Shown piece by piece: positions 47,445 to 57,506 of a DNA stretch of 64,000 nt. The notes under the pieces were generated by a model. That model was not told the DNA's origin, made no database searches, and saw only the letters and a list, made by a program, of their open reading frames with translations. This stretch comes from Gluconobacter thailandicus F149-1 = NBRC 100600 (GTDB lineage: Bacteria; Pseudomonadota; Alphaproteobacteria; Acetobacterales; Acetobacteraceae): the NCBI RefSeq assembly GCF_000964465.1, contig NZ_BANH01000009.1:1-64000 (forward strand). The letters are read 5' to 3'. Position 1 is the first letter of the stretch, and every line of letters begins with the position of its first letter. The translations under genes and the position numbers were made by a program.

Positions 47445-48179
47445 TCATGCCACCGGCAGCGTGGCGTCTTCTGCAAGGATGGCAAGCATCTGATCAATGA
47501 TCCGGCCACTGGTTCGCGAGGCCAGTCGCCCGAAGCCCAACTCCCAAACGCGACAGGCCTGTCCCACCGACGGCCCGCGGCATGACGCATGAATGGCCGT
47601 AACGCCTGTTTCCTGCACAAGCTCGCGAACATTCCCGACCCGCACGCCGCTTCCAGCCATGATCTCAATCCGGCCAGCCGCATGATTCACGATGTTCTTC
47701 AGAACAGACTGACCCTTTGGGGCAATGACGGCCTGACCCGACGTCAGAATGCGCTCGAACCCTAGCTCGACAGCCTGATCAACCGCTGTCAGCGGATTGG
47801 GCGTAAGGTCAAAAACACGGTGCAGCGTCCGCCCCATGTCACCACACGCGTCAGACAACAGCTTCAGGGTATGCATATCGAGCGTACGGTCGTTCAGGGC
47901 TGCACCGAGAACGACACCTGCCAGCCCCGCAGCGCGGGCCGCGTCAATGTCCGCCAGCATCTGGTCGACTTCTTCAGCGGTAAACACGAAGCCGCCTTCC
48001 CGTGGACGGATCATGGCATAGACCGGCACCCTGGACTGCCCAGCCAGACGCATCAGCCCGGCTGAAGGCGTCAGACCACCAAGGGCGAGAGCCGAACACA
48101 GCTCAATGCGCGTGACGCCTGGGCGCTGCGCTGTCCGCAGGCCGACAGCATCTTCAACACAGATTTCAATCGTCGGCAT
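47445..48179 (-). CDS. cutC: CutC family protein
   Basis: 244 residues, the family's usual length, forming a TIM barrel: TRIELCSALALGGLTPSAGL, VPVYAMIRPREGGFVFT and IMAGSGVRVGNVRELV are the family's signature stretches. CutC was first linked to copper handling; its reaction is still not settled. The ATG at 48179 follows GGATGGAG. The frame is open 20 codons upstream into the lipase gene end, which is ignored here. Confidence 0.93.
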   Translation of the reverse strand: MPTIEICVEDAVGLRTAQRPGVTRIELCSALALGGLTPSAGLMRLAGQSRVPVYAMIRPREGGFVFTAEEVDQMLADIDAARAAGLAGVVLGAALNDRTLDMHTLKLLSDACGDMGRTLHRVFDLTPNPLTAVDQAVELGFERILTSGQAVIAPKGQSVLKNIVNHAAGRIEIMAGSGVRVGNVRELVQETGVTAIHASCRGPSVGQACRVWELGFGRLASRTSGRIIDQMLAILAEDATLPVA

Positions 48180-48226
48180 ACCCGTCTCCATCCTGTTCGG
48201 CGAAAGCGCATATGCCGACAGAGTTC

Positions 48227-49534
48227 TTAGTTGTTCCAACGAATTCCCGGCAGCGCCTTCTCCACTGCGGAAACGGGTTTAATAGTCCCGCAGTTTCCTT
48301 TCGGATGATGTCCTTTCAGGAGCGCCAATGCAAACGGCACGGAATCTTCCACAGAGCCGTTGACGGCCCCGTTGTGAGTCAGCCCGGGATAGGTCTTCCA
48401 CGTCACGTTCGTACCCGCATCACACATGGCAGCAACGGCATTATACTGCTGAGCCACGCCTGCTTCGTTATCTGCAAGACCCGTTCCCACAAACACCGGC
48501 ATGGTCATGTGAGCATCAGGGATCGTGAAGGCATCCTGGAAATCTGCCTCAAGCCGGGATGTATCCCCCGCATAGGCATTCTCTTCCGTAATATCGTGCG
48601 CTTCCGTGTAGCGAAACAGATCTCCAAGGCAGGACTGACGGGCCTGATGGGACAGGTCCTTCCCCTTCTCTGTCATATTTGCTCGGACATCGACGTCCGG
48701 ATGCAGGCTCTTGCGCGACCCTTCGATCGTCAGGATCCCGAACGCCGCAGCCATGTGAGGCGGCTCCACATTCAGGCGCGGAAGAGGCGTGTGCTTCGGA
48801 TGCTCAGGCAGCTTGAACTGCGTCACGACACCGGTCGCAACCGTCCCAAGCACATGCAGATCCGGCGCATATTGCGGAGCAAGCCAGGCCGTTCCGAGTG
48901 CTGCACCGCCACCCTGAGACTGGCCGACCAAAATAATGCGGTTCTGAAGCGTTCCCTTGTACTGCGTCAGCGCAGCCCGCAGGCCATTCAGAACACTGTA
49001 TCCTTCTGGACGGTACATCAGATACGGATGCGGACCCGGCGTGCCCAATCCCTGATAGTCACTGGCGACGACCGCGAAACCAGCTTTCAGCCAGTGATCC
49101 AGATAGGCGCGGTCACGCGACAGGTAGCCTCTCCATGAAGGAGCACAAATATCTGCAATACCCGTCGTGCCATGCTCCCAAGCCACAACCGGCCAGCCAC
49201 CTTTCGGCGGCGTCCCTTTTGGGAAAATGATCTGCCCGGAGACCGTGACCGGATCGGGCGCATTCACGCCACTAATGGACGTATAGAGCGTCCGCACAGC
49301 CGTGGCGGCGTTTTCCGGCAGAGGACGGTCGGTGATGTCCTGCGTGCGGATCATCTGGCCAACCGTTGCGGGAACCTGCGCTGGAGGCGTGTAGAAGTCA
49401 CTAACTCCCCCATCGCCCAGATTACGATCAACCTCCGCCGCGACCTGAGGCTTTTCCGGCTGGGACGGTGTCGCGCAGGCCGAGAGGGACAGGAGGGTGG
49501 CAGCGCAAAGCACCGAACGGAATGAAAGCTTCAT
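48227..49534 (-). CDS. Secretory lipase-like alpha/beta hydrolase, lipoprotein
   Basis: 435 residues. A lipoprotein signal ends LSLSAC (cysteine near 20). The hydrolase core has VVAWEHGTTGIADICAPSWR, VVASDYQGLGTPGPHPYL and the nucleophile serine in ILVGQSQGGGAALG. A late TYPGLTHNGAV provides the histidine. The arrangement is that of fungal-type LIP secretory lipases also found in bacteria. The substrate is probably an ester. GGAG precedes the ATG. It follows the ggt gene by 28 bases in the same direction, likely one transcript. Confidence 0.85.
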   Translation of the reverse strand: MKLSFRSVLCAATLLSLSACATPSQPEKPQVAAEVDRNLGDGGVSDFYTPPAQVPATVGQMIRTQDITDRPLPENAATAVRTLYTSISGVNAPDPVTVSGQIIFPKGTPPKGGWPVVAWEHGTTGIADICAPSWRGYLSRDRAYLDHWLKAGFAVVASDYQGLGTPGPHPYLMYRPEGYSVLNGLRAALTQYKGTLQNRIILVGQSQGGGAALGTAWLAPQYAPDLHVLGTVATGVVTQFKLPEHPKHTPLPRLNVEPPHMAAAFGILTIEGSRKSLHPDVDVRANMTEKGKDLSHQARQSCLGDLFRYTEAHDITEENAYAGDTSRLEADFQDAFTIPDAHMTMPVFVGTGLADNEAGVAQQYNAVAAMCDAGTNVTWKTYPGLTHNGAVNGSVEDSVPFALALLKGHHPKGNCGTIKPVSAVEKALPGIRWNN

Positions 49535-49562
49535 GAATGTCTCCAGCAGATCGAGGCGGATA

Positions 49563-51320
49563 TTACTGACCGACGGCAACGCCGTCACGGTGCGGATCGC
49601 CCCACCCCTTGAGGCCATCTGGCCCAATGGTGATGCCCTGAACGGCTGCGTTCATGACGTCGATTTTCGGATGATGCCCCATGGCACTCAGCGCCGAAGC
49701 CAGCCCGGCGGCAGATGTTCCCTGTTCCAGCTCTTCAGCATGGTTCTGGGCGCCAATGCGCGGCTGCTCAATCGCTGTGCGGATATTCTGTCCCCAGGCC
49801 AGATATCCCACCAGTGTCTGCACAACGGAGTCAATAATCCGCGCGCCACCGCCAGCACCCACTATCACCTCAGGCTGACCATTCTGGCCGAACACGATTG
49901 TCGGAGACATGGTTGTTATCGGGCGTTTCCCTGGAGCTGCGATATTGGCGGCAGGGCAGCCATTCACGAAAGGATGGCTGGCAAAATTCGTGATGGCATT
50001 GTTCAGCACCACACCGTCCACCACGATATCCGAACCAAAATTCAGATTGATCGTCGTCGTGAAAGACAGCGCATTGCCAGACGCATCACGAATGGAAAGA
50101 TGCGTTGTGGCCGGTACTGTCATCGGATCGGAGGACGGCAGAAGAGCCAGTTTTCCCTTGAGCTGCCCCGCCGTCACACGATTTGCGGCTTCGCCCTTAG
50201 CGACCAGCGCCGCGCGCCGATCCAGATAAGCCGGGTCAAGAAGAGCCGCTGTATCAACGCGGGTATAGTCTGGATCAGCTGCATATTTCCGGCGGTCGGC
50301 CTCAGCCAGACGTGACGCTTCCAGCAGCAGATGTGCTGCCTCAACGCTGCCTGGCGCATACTGACCGATCTTCAACCGATCCAGAATGACCAGTTGCTGC
50401 AATACGGACAGGCCGCCCGCCACAGGCGGGGCAGAAGAACAGATCCGGCGATTGAAAGCCGTCACACACAGTGGGGTGCGTTCATGAACCTTGTAAGCCT
50501 TCAGATCCGCAGGTGTGAGCTTGCCCGGATACGTGCCACTGGCCACGGCGGCTGAAAGCTTTTTCGCAAAGTCGCCCGTGTAGAAATACTCAGCTCCCTG
50601 CTTCGACACCTGCTCCAGTGTGCCAGCAAGGGCGGCGTTATGCAGAATCGTACCCTTGGGAAGCGGCTGGCCCTCTGCATCGAAATAGGCGGAGAACTGA
50701 GATTCGTGAGCCAGCTCTGGGCGTTCCGTCAGGACAAGATGGAGATACCCTGCCAGTGGAAAGCCATCGCGGGCTGCAGCAATCGCAGGCTGGAACAGAT
50801 CCGCCCATGGGAGCTTGCCATAGCGGTCATGCAGAAGGGCCAGCGTTCGCAAAGTGCCAGGAACGCCAACGACGCGCCCACTCCGCTGGAGCTTCGCTTC
50901 CGGAATACGAACGCCATTCTGGTCATGCATGAAGTCCCGCTGCATGCCCATTGGAGCACTGGCCAGACCGTCAAAGAAACTCAGATGATCAGCGGCGCGG
51001 TCCCAGTACAGGATGGTTGACCCCCCACCCAGACCAGATGCCTGAGGCTCCACCACGGCCAGAACCATCTGCGCAGCGATGGCAGCATCCACTGCGCTTC
51101 CACCTTTCGCGAGAACATCCGAAGCCGCTTTGGAAGCCATGGGATTGGCTGTTGCCGCCATGAACGTACTGGCACCAGAGGGCTGCGAGACAGGTGCCGC
51201 AGGTGGCAAATAATGCGCACAGGCGCTCAGACCAAGTGCGGTTGCTCCCAACAGGCCCACAAGAACGGGGGTCCGGGCGTAAACCTTTCGTTGGGGGAGA
51301 GCCGCACTTCTGATACGCAT
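49563..51320 (-). CDS. ggt: Gamma-glutamyltransferase, lipoprotein form
   Basis: 585 residues, an N-terminal nucleophile hydrolase that cuts itself into two chains. The processing threonine is T405 in PATTHLSIRDASGNALSFTT, and the glycine loop ASGLGGGSTILYW and C-terminal AGGGARIIDSV are in place. The leader ends GLSAC, a lipobox, so it is probably anchored in the membrane facing the periplasm rather than free. It breaks down glutathione and other gamma-glutamyl compounds. The ATG at 51320 is preferred over a TTG four codons earlier. It diverges from a LysR gene. Confidence 0.95.
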   Translation of the reverse strand: MRIRSAALPQRKVYARTPVLVGLLGATALGLSACAHYLPPAAPVSQPSGASTFMAATANPMASKAASDVLAKGGSAVDAAIAAQMVLAVVEPQASGLGGGSTILYWDRAADHLSFFDGLASAPMGMQRDFMHDQNGVRIPEAKLQRSGRVVGVPGTLRTLALLHDRYGKLPWADLFQPAIAAARDGFPLAGYLHLVLTERPELAHESQFSAYFDAEGQPLPKGTILHNAALAGTLEQVSKQGAEYFYTGDFAKKLSAAVASGTYPGKLTPADLKAYKVHERTPLCVTAFNRRICSSAPPVAGGLSVLQQLVILDRLKIGQYAPGSVEAAHLLLEASRLAEADRRKYAADPDYTRVDTAALLDPAYLDRRAALVAKGEAANRVTAGQLKGKLALLPSSDPMTVPATTHLSIRDASGNALSFTTTINLNFGSDIVVDGVVLNNAITNFASHPFVNGCPAANIAAPGKRPITTMSPTIVFGQNGQPEVIVGAGGGARIIDSVVQTLVGYLAWGQNIRTAIEQPRIGAQNHAEELEQGTSAAGLASALSAMGHHPKIDVMNAAVQGITIGPDGLKGWGDPHRDGVAVGQ

Positions 51321-51434
51321 GGACAATATCAACTTTCAGTTCCTGACAGGGAGCATCTACATCAAACCGTTACGGTCTTCGATCTTCGCGATAAATGCTG
51401 TTATGGTGCGATAATTATCAACCTTCGGTTTGCA

Positions 51435-52349
51435 ATGAACGTTTTTCAGGCCATGACGACCTTTATTGCCGTCGTCGAAACAGGAAGCATGACAGCCGCT
51501 GCAGAGCGTTGCGGCATCTCACCCACAATGGTGGGAAACTACGTGCGCCTGCTTGAAGAGCGGCTGGGCACCAGTCTGCTGCGTCGCACCACCAGACGCC
51601 AAAGCCTCACGGCCTTCGGCTCCCTCTACTTCGCCAAATGCCAGAAAATCCTCAGCATGCTCGATGAAACCGAGCGTATGGCCGAAGCCGCCCAGAGCCT
51701 TCCTGCAGGAACTCTCCGCATTACAGCTCCTGTTACTTACGGCACCCAGAGCATCACCCCCTGCATCGCGGCTTATCTCAAAGAACACCCCGCCGTGGAC
51801 GTAGATCTTGTCCTGACGGAACGCAGCGTCGATCTGACGCATGAGAAATTCGACATTGCCATCCGACTGGGCGTTCCAGAGCCATCTTCCCTGATCTGCC
51901 GCCGTCTGTCCGACTACACCATGACGCTCTGCGCCTCCCCGGCCTATCTGTCCCAGCGGGAAGAACTCCTGTCTCCCCATCAGCTCGCCATGCACGATGC
52001 CCTTGCCTTCTCCTACACGCCCGCATCTCCCTGGCACTGGGCCCGGCGTGAATGGCGTTTTGAAGGGCCACAGGGACACATCTCTGTCGAAATGCAGCGT
52101 AAAGGGTTGTTCAACAACACGCAGGCCATGCGTCGTGCAGCCCTTTCGGGCATGGGGATTGCCATGCTGCCGTCCGATCTGGTGCGGGAAGACATCCGGG
52201 AAGGAAAACTCTCGGCACTGCTGCCGGATTACACCCTTCCTTCCCGCCCGATCTATCTGCTCTACCACAAGGAGCGCTATAGCGCTCCGACACTGCGATC
52301 ATTCATCCAGTTCCTGATCCAGTCTCTTGGCAACACACAAGCCGGATGA
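51435..52349 (+). CDS. LysR-family regulator (PecT/CrgA-like)
   Basis: 304 residues. The N-terminal winged helix MNVFQAMTTFIAVVETGSMT AAAERCGI (first 30 residues) is followed by a substrate domain with LRITAPVTYGTQSITPCIAA and DIAIRLGVPEPSSLICRRL, the subgroup with an aliphatic RLG segment. It shares a 114-base divergent promoter with ggt and its stop codon overlaps the start of the transporter gene (ATGA), so it probably controls both. Confidence 0.93.
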   Translation: MNVFQAMTTFIAVVETGSMTAAAERCGISPTMVGNYVRLLEERLGTSLLRRTTRRQSLTAFGSLYFAKCQKILSMLDETERMAEAAQSLPAGTLRITAPVTYGTQSITPCIAAYLKEHPAVDVDLVLTERSVDLTHEKFDIAIRLGVPEPSSLICRRLSDYTMTLCASPAYLSQREELLSPHQLAMHDALAFSYTPASPWHWARREWRFEGPQGHISVEMQRKGLFNNTQAMRRAALSGMGIAMLPSDLVREDIREGKLSALLPDYTLPSRPIYLLYHKERYSAPTLRSFIQFLIQSLGNTQAG

Positions 52350-53614
52350 TGGGCGTATGGCCGTTCCACAAACCTAATCAGGCGGTGATTGCCTCCATCA
52401 TTGGCAATATCGTCGAGTATTATGATTTCGTCATTTACGCGTATTTTTCAGCGTCGATAGGCCGTACGTTTTTCCCCGCCAACTGGCCACTGTCCCAACT
52501 CGGCCTCTCCCTCGCGACTTTTGGCCTGACACTTCTGGCAAGACCGCTCGGCGCCGTCGTTCTGGGAAACTATGCAGACAGGCGTGGCCGCGTCTCCACA
52601 ATGATGGTCTGCATCCTGCTGATGGCCCTGGGCAGTCTGCTGATTACCCTCACACCGTCCTATCAGGAGATTGGCATTGCTGCGCCTGGGCTGGTCATTC
52701 TGGCCAGACTTCTTCATGGCTTTTCACTGGGCGGAGAATTTGGAAGCGCCACATCCTATCTGATCGAACACGCCCCAAGGCATGAGGCCCGGGCAGCAAG
52801 CTGGCAGGCTATTGGGCAGATCACCGCCTCCCTGTGTGCCGCAACGGTCGTGCTAATTCTCGGTCTCGCGCTTCCTGCAACAACATTCGAGACCTATGGC
52901 TTCCGTATTGCAACCGGTCTGGGAGCTGCGGCAGGCATCAGTGGATTGATCCTGCGCATGATGCTGCCCCCGGAAAGCGCCGAGACAGCAACCCGTGCCC
53001 TTTCAGCCCCGGCGCCATTCCTGCAACCCGATACGGTTCTCCGGACGGCCCTCATCATGGGCTCCGTCGCTCTTGGCAGTGGCATCACCTATCTGGGGCT
53101 TTACATGCCTCATTATGCGCGCAGCCAGTACAGTCTCTCCGGCCTCAGCACATCGCTGGCCCCTCTTCTGACCTATGGTGGCCAGCTCCTGTTCACCCCG
53201 CTGAGATGGAAACTGGCAGACCGTTTTGACAGGACCCACAGCGTAGCGCCGATGCTCTGGTCCTGCGCGTTTCTGACCCTTCTGCCTATTCCTGCCTTCG
53301 AACTGATCAAGACGGTGCCGGAAGCAGTTCTGCTCATGCCCCTTCTGTTCAATCTGAGCGGACTGTTCTATTTCGCTGCCCTCGACGGCTTCATCGGCCA
53401 GATTTTCCCCAGTGAACGCAGAGGGCGTGGGCTTACCATGGGATATTCTTTCGGAGTGGTTCTGTTCGGCGGTCTTGCGCCTCTGACAAATGCAGCCCTG
53501 ATTTCCTGGACCGGTCTTTCTCACGCCCCCGCCCTCTACATGATCCTGACAGCGGTCATTTCGTTCATCAGCGTCTTTTCAGCCCGGTCCCTTCTGGATC
53601 GACGTGCGTCCTGA
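52346..53614 (+). CDS. MHS-family (metabolite:H+ symporter) MFS transporter
   Basis: 422 residues, 12 helices. The first helix carries the MHS signature GNIVEYYDFVIYAYF and the loop after helix 2 has GNYADRRGRVSTM. HGFSLGGEFGSATSYLIE is the family's helix-4 motif. Substrates of relatives are mono- and dicarboxylates, amino acid derivatives or shikimate; here the neighbours (ggt, lipase) do not fix it. Translationally coupled to the LysR gene by a four-base overlap. Confidence 0.9.
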   Translation: MMGVWPFHKPNQAVIASIIGNIVEYYDFVIYAYFSASIGRTFFPANWPLSQLGLSLATFGLTLLARPLGAVVLGNYADRRGRVSTMMVCILLMALGSLLITLTPSYQEIGIAAPGLVILARLLHGFSLGGEFGSATSYLIEHAPRHEARAASWQAIGQITASLCAATVVLILGLALPATTFETYGFRIATGLGAAAGISGLILRMMLPPESAETATRALSAPAPFLQPDTVLRTALIMGSVALGSGITYLGLYMPHYARSQYSLSGLSTSLAPLLTYGGQLLFTPLRWKLADRFDRTHSVAPMLWSCAFLTLLPIPAFELIKTVPEAVLLMPLLFNLSGLFYFAALDGFIGQIFPSERRGRGLTMGYSFGVVLFGGLAPLTNAALISWTGLSHAPALYMILTAVISFISVFSARSLLDRRAS

Positions 53615-53751
53615 ACGACAGCATTTCCTTGACAGAAATTGAAACTATCAATTTTTTCTTTGGAATGTTCTTATAATTGTCTCCTTTATCTTAGTTTACC
53701 CACTTCATAACGCTATCGAAGCGTTGTCATTCTGCAAAACGAGTCCTCGAC

Positions 53752-56223
53752 ATGTCATCCTGTTCTTTCCCGCCCAGCCGCTCCAGCCGTTCCGGACTCT
53801 CCGTTCCGCTTAACGCTCTTTTCGGGCAGGGAAAGAAAACTCTTGCGGCAGCGACATTTCTGAGCGGTCTGTCCATCACTGTCCCCACCGCCTATGCGGC
53901 AACCTCCCCCACGACCGAGCCTGCCAAGCACCGTGCTCACCCCGCGCCCACCGTTGAGGCTGGCAAGGAGTCCATCAGTGTGACGGGAACGCGCCATCAG
54001 CCAGGTGGCGGCATGATGCGTGTCGAAACAGCCTCCCGCGCCGTACAGACCGTGACGCAGAACTATATCGAGATGCAAAGCCCCACGAGCAGCCCGCTCG
54101 ACCTGATCGCCAATCTGCCAAGCGTGAACATCACAACGCCGGACCCGAGCGGGAACGAAGGTGGCTCCATGCAGAGCCGTGGTCTGTATGACAACGACAT
54201 CGGCATCATGCTGAACGGCATGCCAATCGCAAACGGCGGCACGTCCTCCGCATCCAATTTCGTGCAGAACTATATCGACAGCAACAATATTGCCGCCGAA
54301 AGCATGAGCCCCGGCTCCATTTCCGTTGAAGATCCACTGACCTCCGCTGGTGCTGGCGCTCTGAGCATCACCACGCGCGCGCCTTCCAAGAAGTTTGGTG
54401 GCCTGATCTCCGGAAGCTATGGTTCCTTCAACCGGACACGCGGTTTCATCCGTCTGGACTCAGGCGAGATTGGCCACACCGGCATCACCAGCTATGCCTC
54501 GTTTTCCAACACCCATTCCGATGCATGGCGCGGTTCGGGCGACAGTGATCGCAAGCATATGGATTTCCGTGCCCAGAAACAGATTGGCACACGCAGTTCC
54601 ATTGACCTGTTTGCAGGCTACAACCATTCACATTACTACCTGAATCGCTACCCGACACTGGCCAACTTCCAGAATGACAAGCATGGGCGGCCGGTCTCGA
54701 CCCCGTTGAGCTATACAGCTGAATTCAACGCGGTATCTCCGGGCAATTACTATGGCGTACGCGGTACGGACAAAGACCAGTTCTATCTGTCCATGCCCAT
54801 GAAGTTCGCGCTGAACAACACCTTCACGCTGAACATTTCCCCCTACTACGAGCGCTCCGACATCACGCTGAACAGTGCATCCCGCCTTCAGGAAGGCCGC
54901 ACGTACGCAGGAACAGCCCTCCAGCGCGTTGATTTGAACGGCGACGGCAGAATCAGCACCTCAACACGTGCAGCGGTCTCCACCAACTCCATGTCCGTGA
55001 CCCAGCAGGGAGGCGTGGTTGCGGCACTGGGCTGGCATTCCGAGAACAACGACGGACAGATCGGTTACTGGCACGAGGAATATCGCTATTCCCTGCGCAC
55101 CCCCCTGTCGAGAATGAACCAGACAACTGGCGCACAGCCAGCTGATACAGACAAGTCATCCTATTACCGAACCACAAGCGGCAGCATCTACTATTCCGTA
55201 GATTACCTGGGCTCCTACAGTCTGAACTCGGGCTTCCTGGAAGACACTGTTCATCTTCTGGATCGCAAGATGTCCATCACAGGCGGCATCAAGGTGACGT
55301 CCATGACGCTGGAGGGACAGGATTACCTTCCCAGCACGGCAGGGCGCACCAATCACACCTATGTCTCGCCAACGCCGCGTTTCTCATGGTCATACAACTT
55401 CGCCCCTCATCATCAGCTTTACATCAATGCTGAGGGTGATTTCCGCGCGCCTTCCCCGATCAACATGATCTCACGCTACAGCACGAGCACCGGCGTCATG
55501 ACGACATCCGGCGCAGGGGCAAAGCCCCAGTATTCCATCAAGGAAGAACTGGGTTACCGCTATAACGATGATCTGTTCCTGGCGGATATCAGCCTCTTCA
55601 ACATGAACGTCTCCAACCGTCTGCTGTCGGTCAACATGTTCAGCAACGACGTTCAGGTCAGCCAGACCATCAACGCAGGCGGCGAAACAATCCGCGGTGT
55701 GGACGTCATGCTGTCTACCCGACCGCTCTTCCATCGTTTCAGCCCGTATTTCGCGTTTGAATACCTGCACACGACGATGGATAACAATCTGCAGACAACG
55801 GCCGATGATGGTTCCGTCGACTATATGCGGACCAAGGGCAAAACGGCTGTTATGTCGCCGAAGTTCTCAGGCAGCGTTGGTCTGACCTATAACGAAGGCC
55901 CGTTCTTCCTGAACGCCAGCGTGCATTACACGTCCAAGCAGGCATCGTCCTTCATGAACGATCAGTACATGCCATCCTACTTCTCGGATTCTCTGACGCT
56001 TGGCTATCATCTGCCGAAATTCTTCATCGCCCAGTCCCCGGTGTTCAAGCTGAACTTCACCAACCTGACAGGCCAGTACAAGCTGGGTGGCGTTTACTAC
56101 TTCTCCAACAATGCCAGAGCCACAACAGGTGTGTATGGCCACAAGATCAGTGCTGACACGGCACCGAGCTATTACATCATGCCGCCGTTCGCGATGATGG
56201 GCACACTGTCCACCTCGTTCTGA
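53752..56223 (+). CDS. TonB-dependent receptor, paralogue of the receptor at 6843-9182
   Basis: 823 residues. A long N-terminus with basic and hydrophobic parts leads to a signal cleavage near TAYAATS. It is followed by a TonB-box-like ESISVTGTR and the plug domain with GGGMMRVETASRAVQTVTQN, YIEMQSPTSSPLDLIANLPS, MQSRGLYDNDIGIMLNGMPI. The barrel ends GTLSTSF with terminal phenylalanine. The plug matches the 6843 receptor closely, so the two arose by duplication. It stands alone with a terminator after it. The promoter region has TATAAT at 53672-53677 but no clear -35. Confidence 0.9.
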   Translation: MSSCSFPPSRSSRSGLSVPLNALFGQGKKTLAAATFLSGLSITVPTAYAATSPTTEPAKHRAHPAPTVEAGKESISVTGTRHQPGGGMMRVETASRAVQTVTQNYIEMQSPTSSPLDLIANLPSVNITTPDPSGNEGGSMQSRGLYDNDIGIMLNGMPIANGGTSSASNFVQNYIDSNNIAAESMSPGSISVEDPLTSAGAGALSITTRAPSKKFGGLISGSYGSFNRTRGFIRLDSGEIGHTGITSYASFSNTHSDAWRGSGDSDRKHMDFRAQKQIGTRSSIDLFAGYNHSHYYLNRYPTLANFQNDKHGRPVSTPLSYTAEFNAVSPGNYYGVRGTDKDQFYLSMPMKFALNNTFTLNISPYYERSDITLNSASRLQEGRTYAGTALQRVDLNGDGRISTSTRAAVSTNSMSVTQQGGVVAALGWHSENNDGQIGYWHEEYRYSLRTPLSRMNQTTGAQPADTDKSSYYRTTSGSIYYSVDYLGSYSLNSGFLEDTVHLLDRKMSITGGIKVTSMTLEGQDYLPSTAGRTNHTYVSPTPRFSWSYNFAPHHQLYINAEGDFRAPSPINMISRYSTSTGVMTTSGAGAKPQYSIKEELGYRYNDDLFLADISLFNMNVSNRLLSVNMFSNDVQVSQTINAGGETIRGVDVMLSTRPLFHRFSPYFAFEYLHTTMDNNLQTTADDGSVDYMRTKGKTAVMSPKFSGSVGLTYNEGPFFLNASVHYTSKQASSFMNDQYMPSYFSDSLTLGYHLPKFFIAQSPVFKLNFTNLTGQYKLGGVYYFSNNARATTGVYGHKISADTAPSYYIMPPFAMMGTLSTSF

Positions 56224-56263
56224 TAACGGGAAATTCAGTCCGACAAGACTGGATCACCGCATT

Positions 56264-56298
56264 AAAAAAGGGGCCGGATTTCCATCCGGCCCCTTTTT
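56264..56298. terminator. Bidirectional terminator between the TonB receptor and MFS genes
   Basis: A-run, GGGGCCGGAT, four-base loop, ATCCGGCCCC and five T. Works for both converging genes. Confidence 0.92.
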
Positions 56299-56303
56299 CG
56301 TTT

Positions 56304-57506
56304 TCAGGACACCGCTTCATCCTCAGAGGAGTGAAGGGTACGAGGAAACGATCCAGGATTGAGAACTGCCAGCAGAATGGCAGTCAGCGTGATGACGATC
56401 GCAATGGGGGTAAGCGTGTTGAAACCGCTCCAGGTCAGAATCTGACCTCCCAGCGCGGACCCCAGAAGAATACCAAGATTACTACCCCCATTGATGGCCG
56501 CTCCAGCCACGTCCGGTCGCGTTGCCCGCGCGCGAATTGCGCCTGACATGACAAAAGGAATGATGGCCGAATAGCCGCTACACCAAAGAGCGACTGACGC
56601 TACAGACCACCATCCAGAGAGAATGTGCCCATACATGAGGCCCATGCCGATCAGCATGGCCATTCCCCCTGCGAACATTCCTGCGGCAGGCCAGCGATCA
56701 ACAATCTGACCCGCGCCCCACAGTCCAAGAATACTCACAGCGCCGGTCAGAAGAAGCGCAATACTGAGAACCCCTTTGGGAAGGCCATGAGCCAGCAGCA
56801 GAGGCGTGACGTATGTGTAGAGCATGTTGTGAGCAACGAAGAAGATCGCATCAATAGCCACAACCATCAGGAAGATCCGCATGGCCTTTCGGGATCCCAT
56901 GGCGGGCAGGTTGGTGCTCGCGTCTCCGGACGTCGCGACTGGGGGCAGGAAAAAAGCAATGCAGGCCGTCAGCAGCACGGCAATACCTGTCATCACCAGC
57001 ATCGCAACACGCCAGCTTGCAAAGTGCCCGATAGCGGCCGCGCCAGGCACGCCCAGAATAGAGCCCAGAGACGTTCCACCATAAACAAACGAGATGGCTC
57101 GTCCGGTCATCTTCGGCGGCACCAGCCGCGCGGCGTAGGCTGAGACAATCGACATCAGCAGCGCATGTGCGATTCCACCGAGCGCCCGCCCTGCACACAA
57201 GACCAGGAATGTCGGGGCAAGAGCGACGATCAGATTGGAAAGAACATAGCCGCCCAGGGAAAGCAGCATCAGTCTCTTTCGATCGATCGCGGCTGTCAGA
57301 ATGGTCAAAGGCACGGCCCCGAAAGCAACCATCAGGGCGAACGCACTGACGGCCAGTCCTGCCTGACCCTCGGCAATATGAAAGGCCTGCGCCATGTCGA
57401 TCAGCAGACCAACGGGCGCGACTTCACTGGTCAGTGCGGTAAAAGTACACGCGAATAGTGCACACAGTCCAATAACGGTCTGTGTGGGAAGAGTTTTGAA
57501 AAGCAT
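56304..57506 (-). CDS. DHA1-type MFS efflux transporter
   Basis: 400 residues, 12 helices. Motif A-like loop reads TAAIDRKRLMLLSLGGYV, and helix 4-5 has GRALGGIAHALLMSIVSAYA and the antiporter motif region GGTSLGSILGVPGAAAIG. These point to the drug or sugar efflux group (AraJ/YdhP-like). The ATG at 57506 has CAGGGAA; the frame is open 19 codons further upstream but without a ribosome site. Diverges from sodC. Confidence 0.88.
   Translation of the reverse strand: MLFKTLPTQTVIGLCALFACTFTALTSEVAPVGLLIDMAQAFHIAEGQAGLAVSAFALMVAFGAVPLTILTAAIDRKRLMLLSLGGYVLSNLIVALAPTFLVLCAGRALGGIAHALLMSIVSAYAARLVPPKMTGRAISFVYGGTSLGSILGVPGAAAIGHFASWRVAMLVMTGIAVLLTACIAFFLPPVATSGDASTNLPAMGSRKAMRIFLMVVAIDAIFFVAHNMLYTYVTPLLLAHGLPKGVLSIALLLTGAVSILGLWGAGQIVDRWPAAGMFAGGMAMLIGMGLMYGHILSGWWSVASVALWCSGYSAIIPFVMSGAIRARATRPDVAGAAINGGSNLGILLGSALGGQILTWSGFNTLTPIAIVITLTAILLAVLNPGSFPRTLHSSEDEAVS

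Noticed and set aside
49497-50315. 272-codon plus-strand frame
   Set aside because: Antisense to gamma-glutamyltransferase and of improbable composition.
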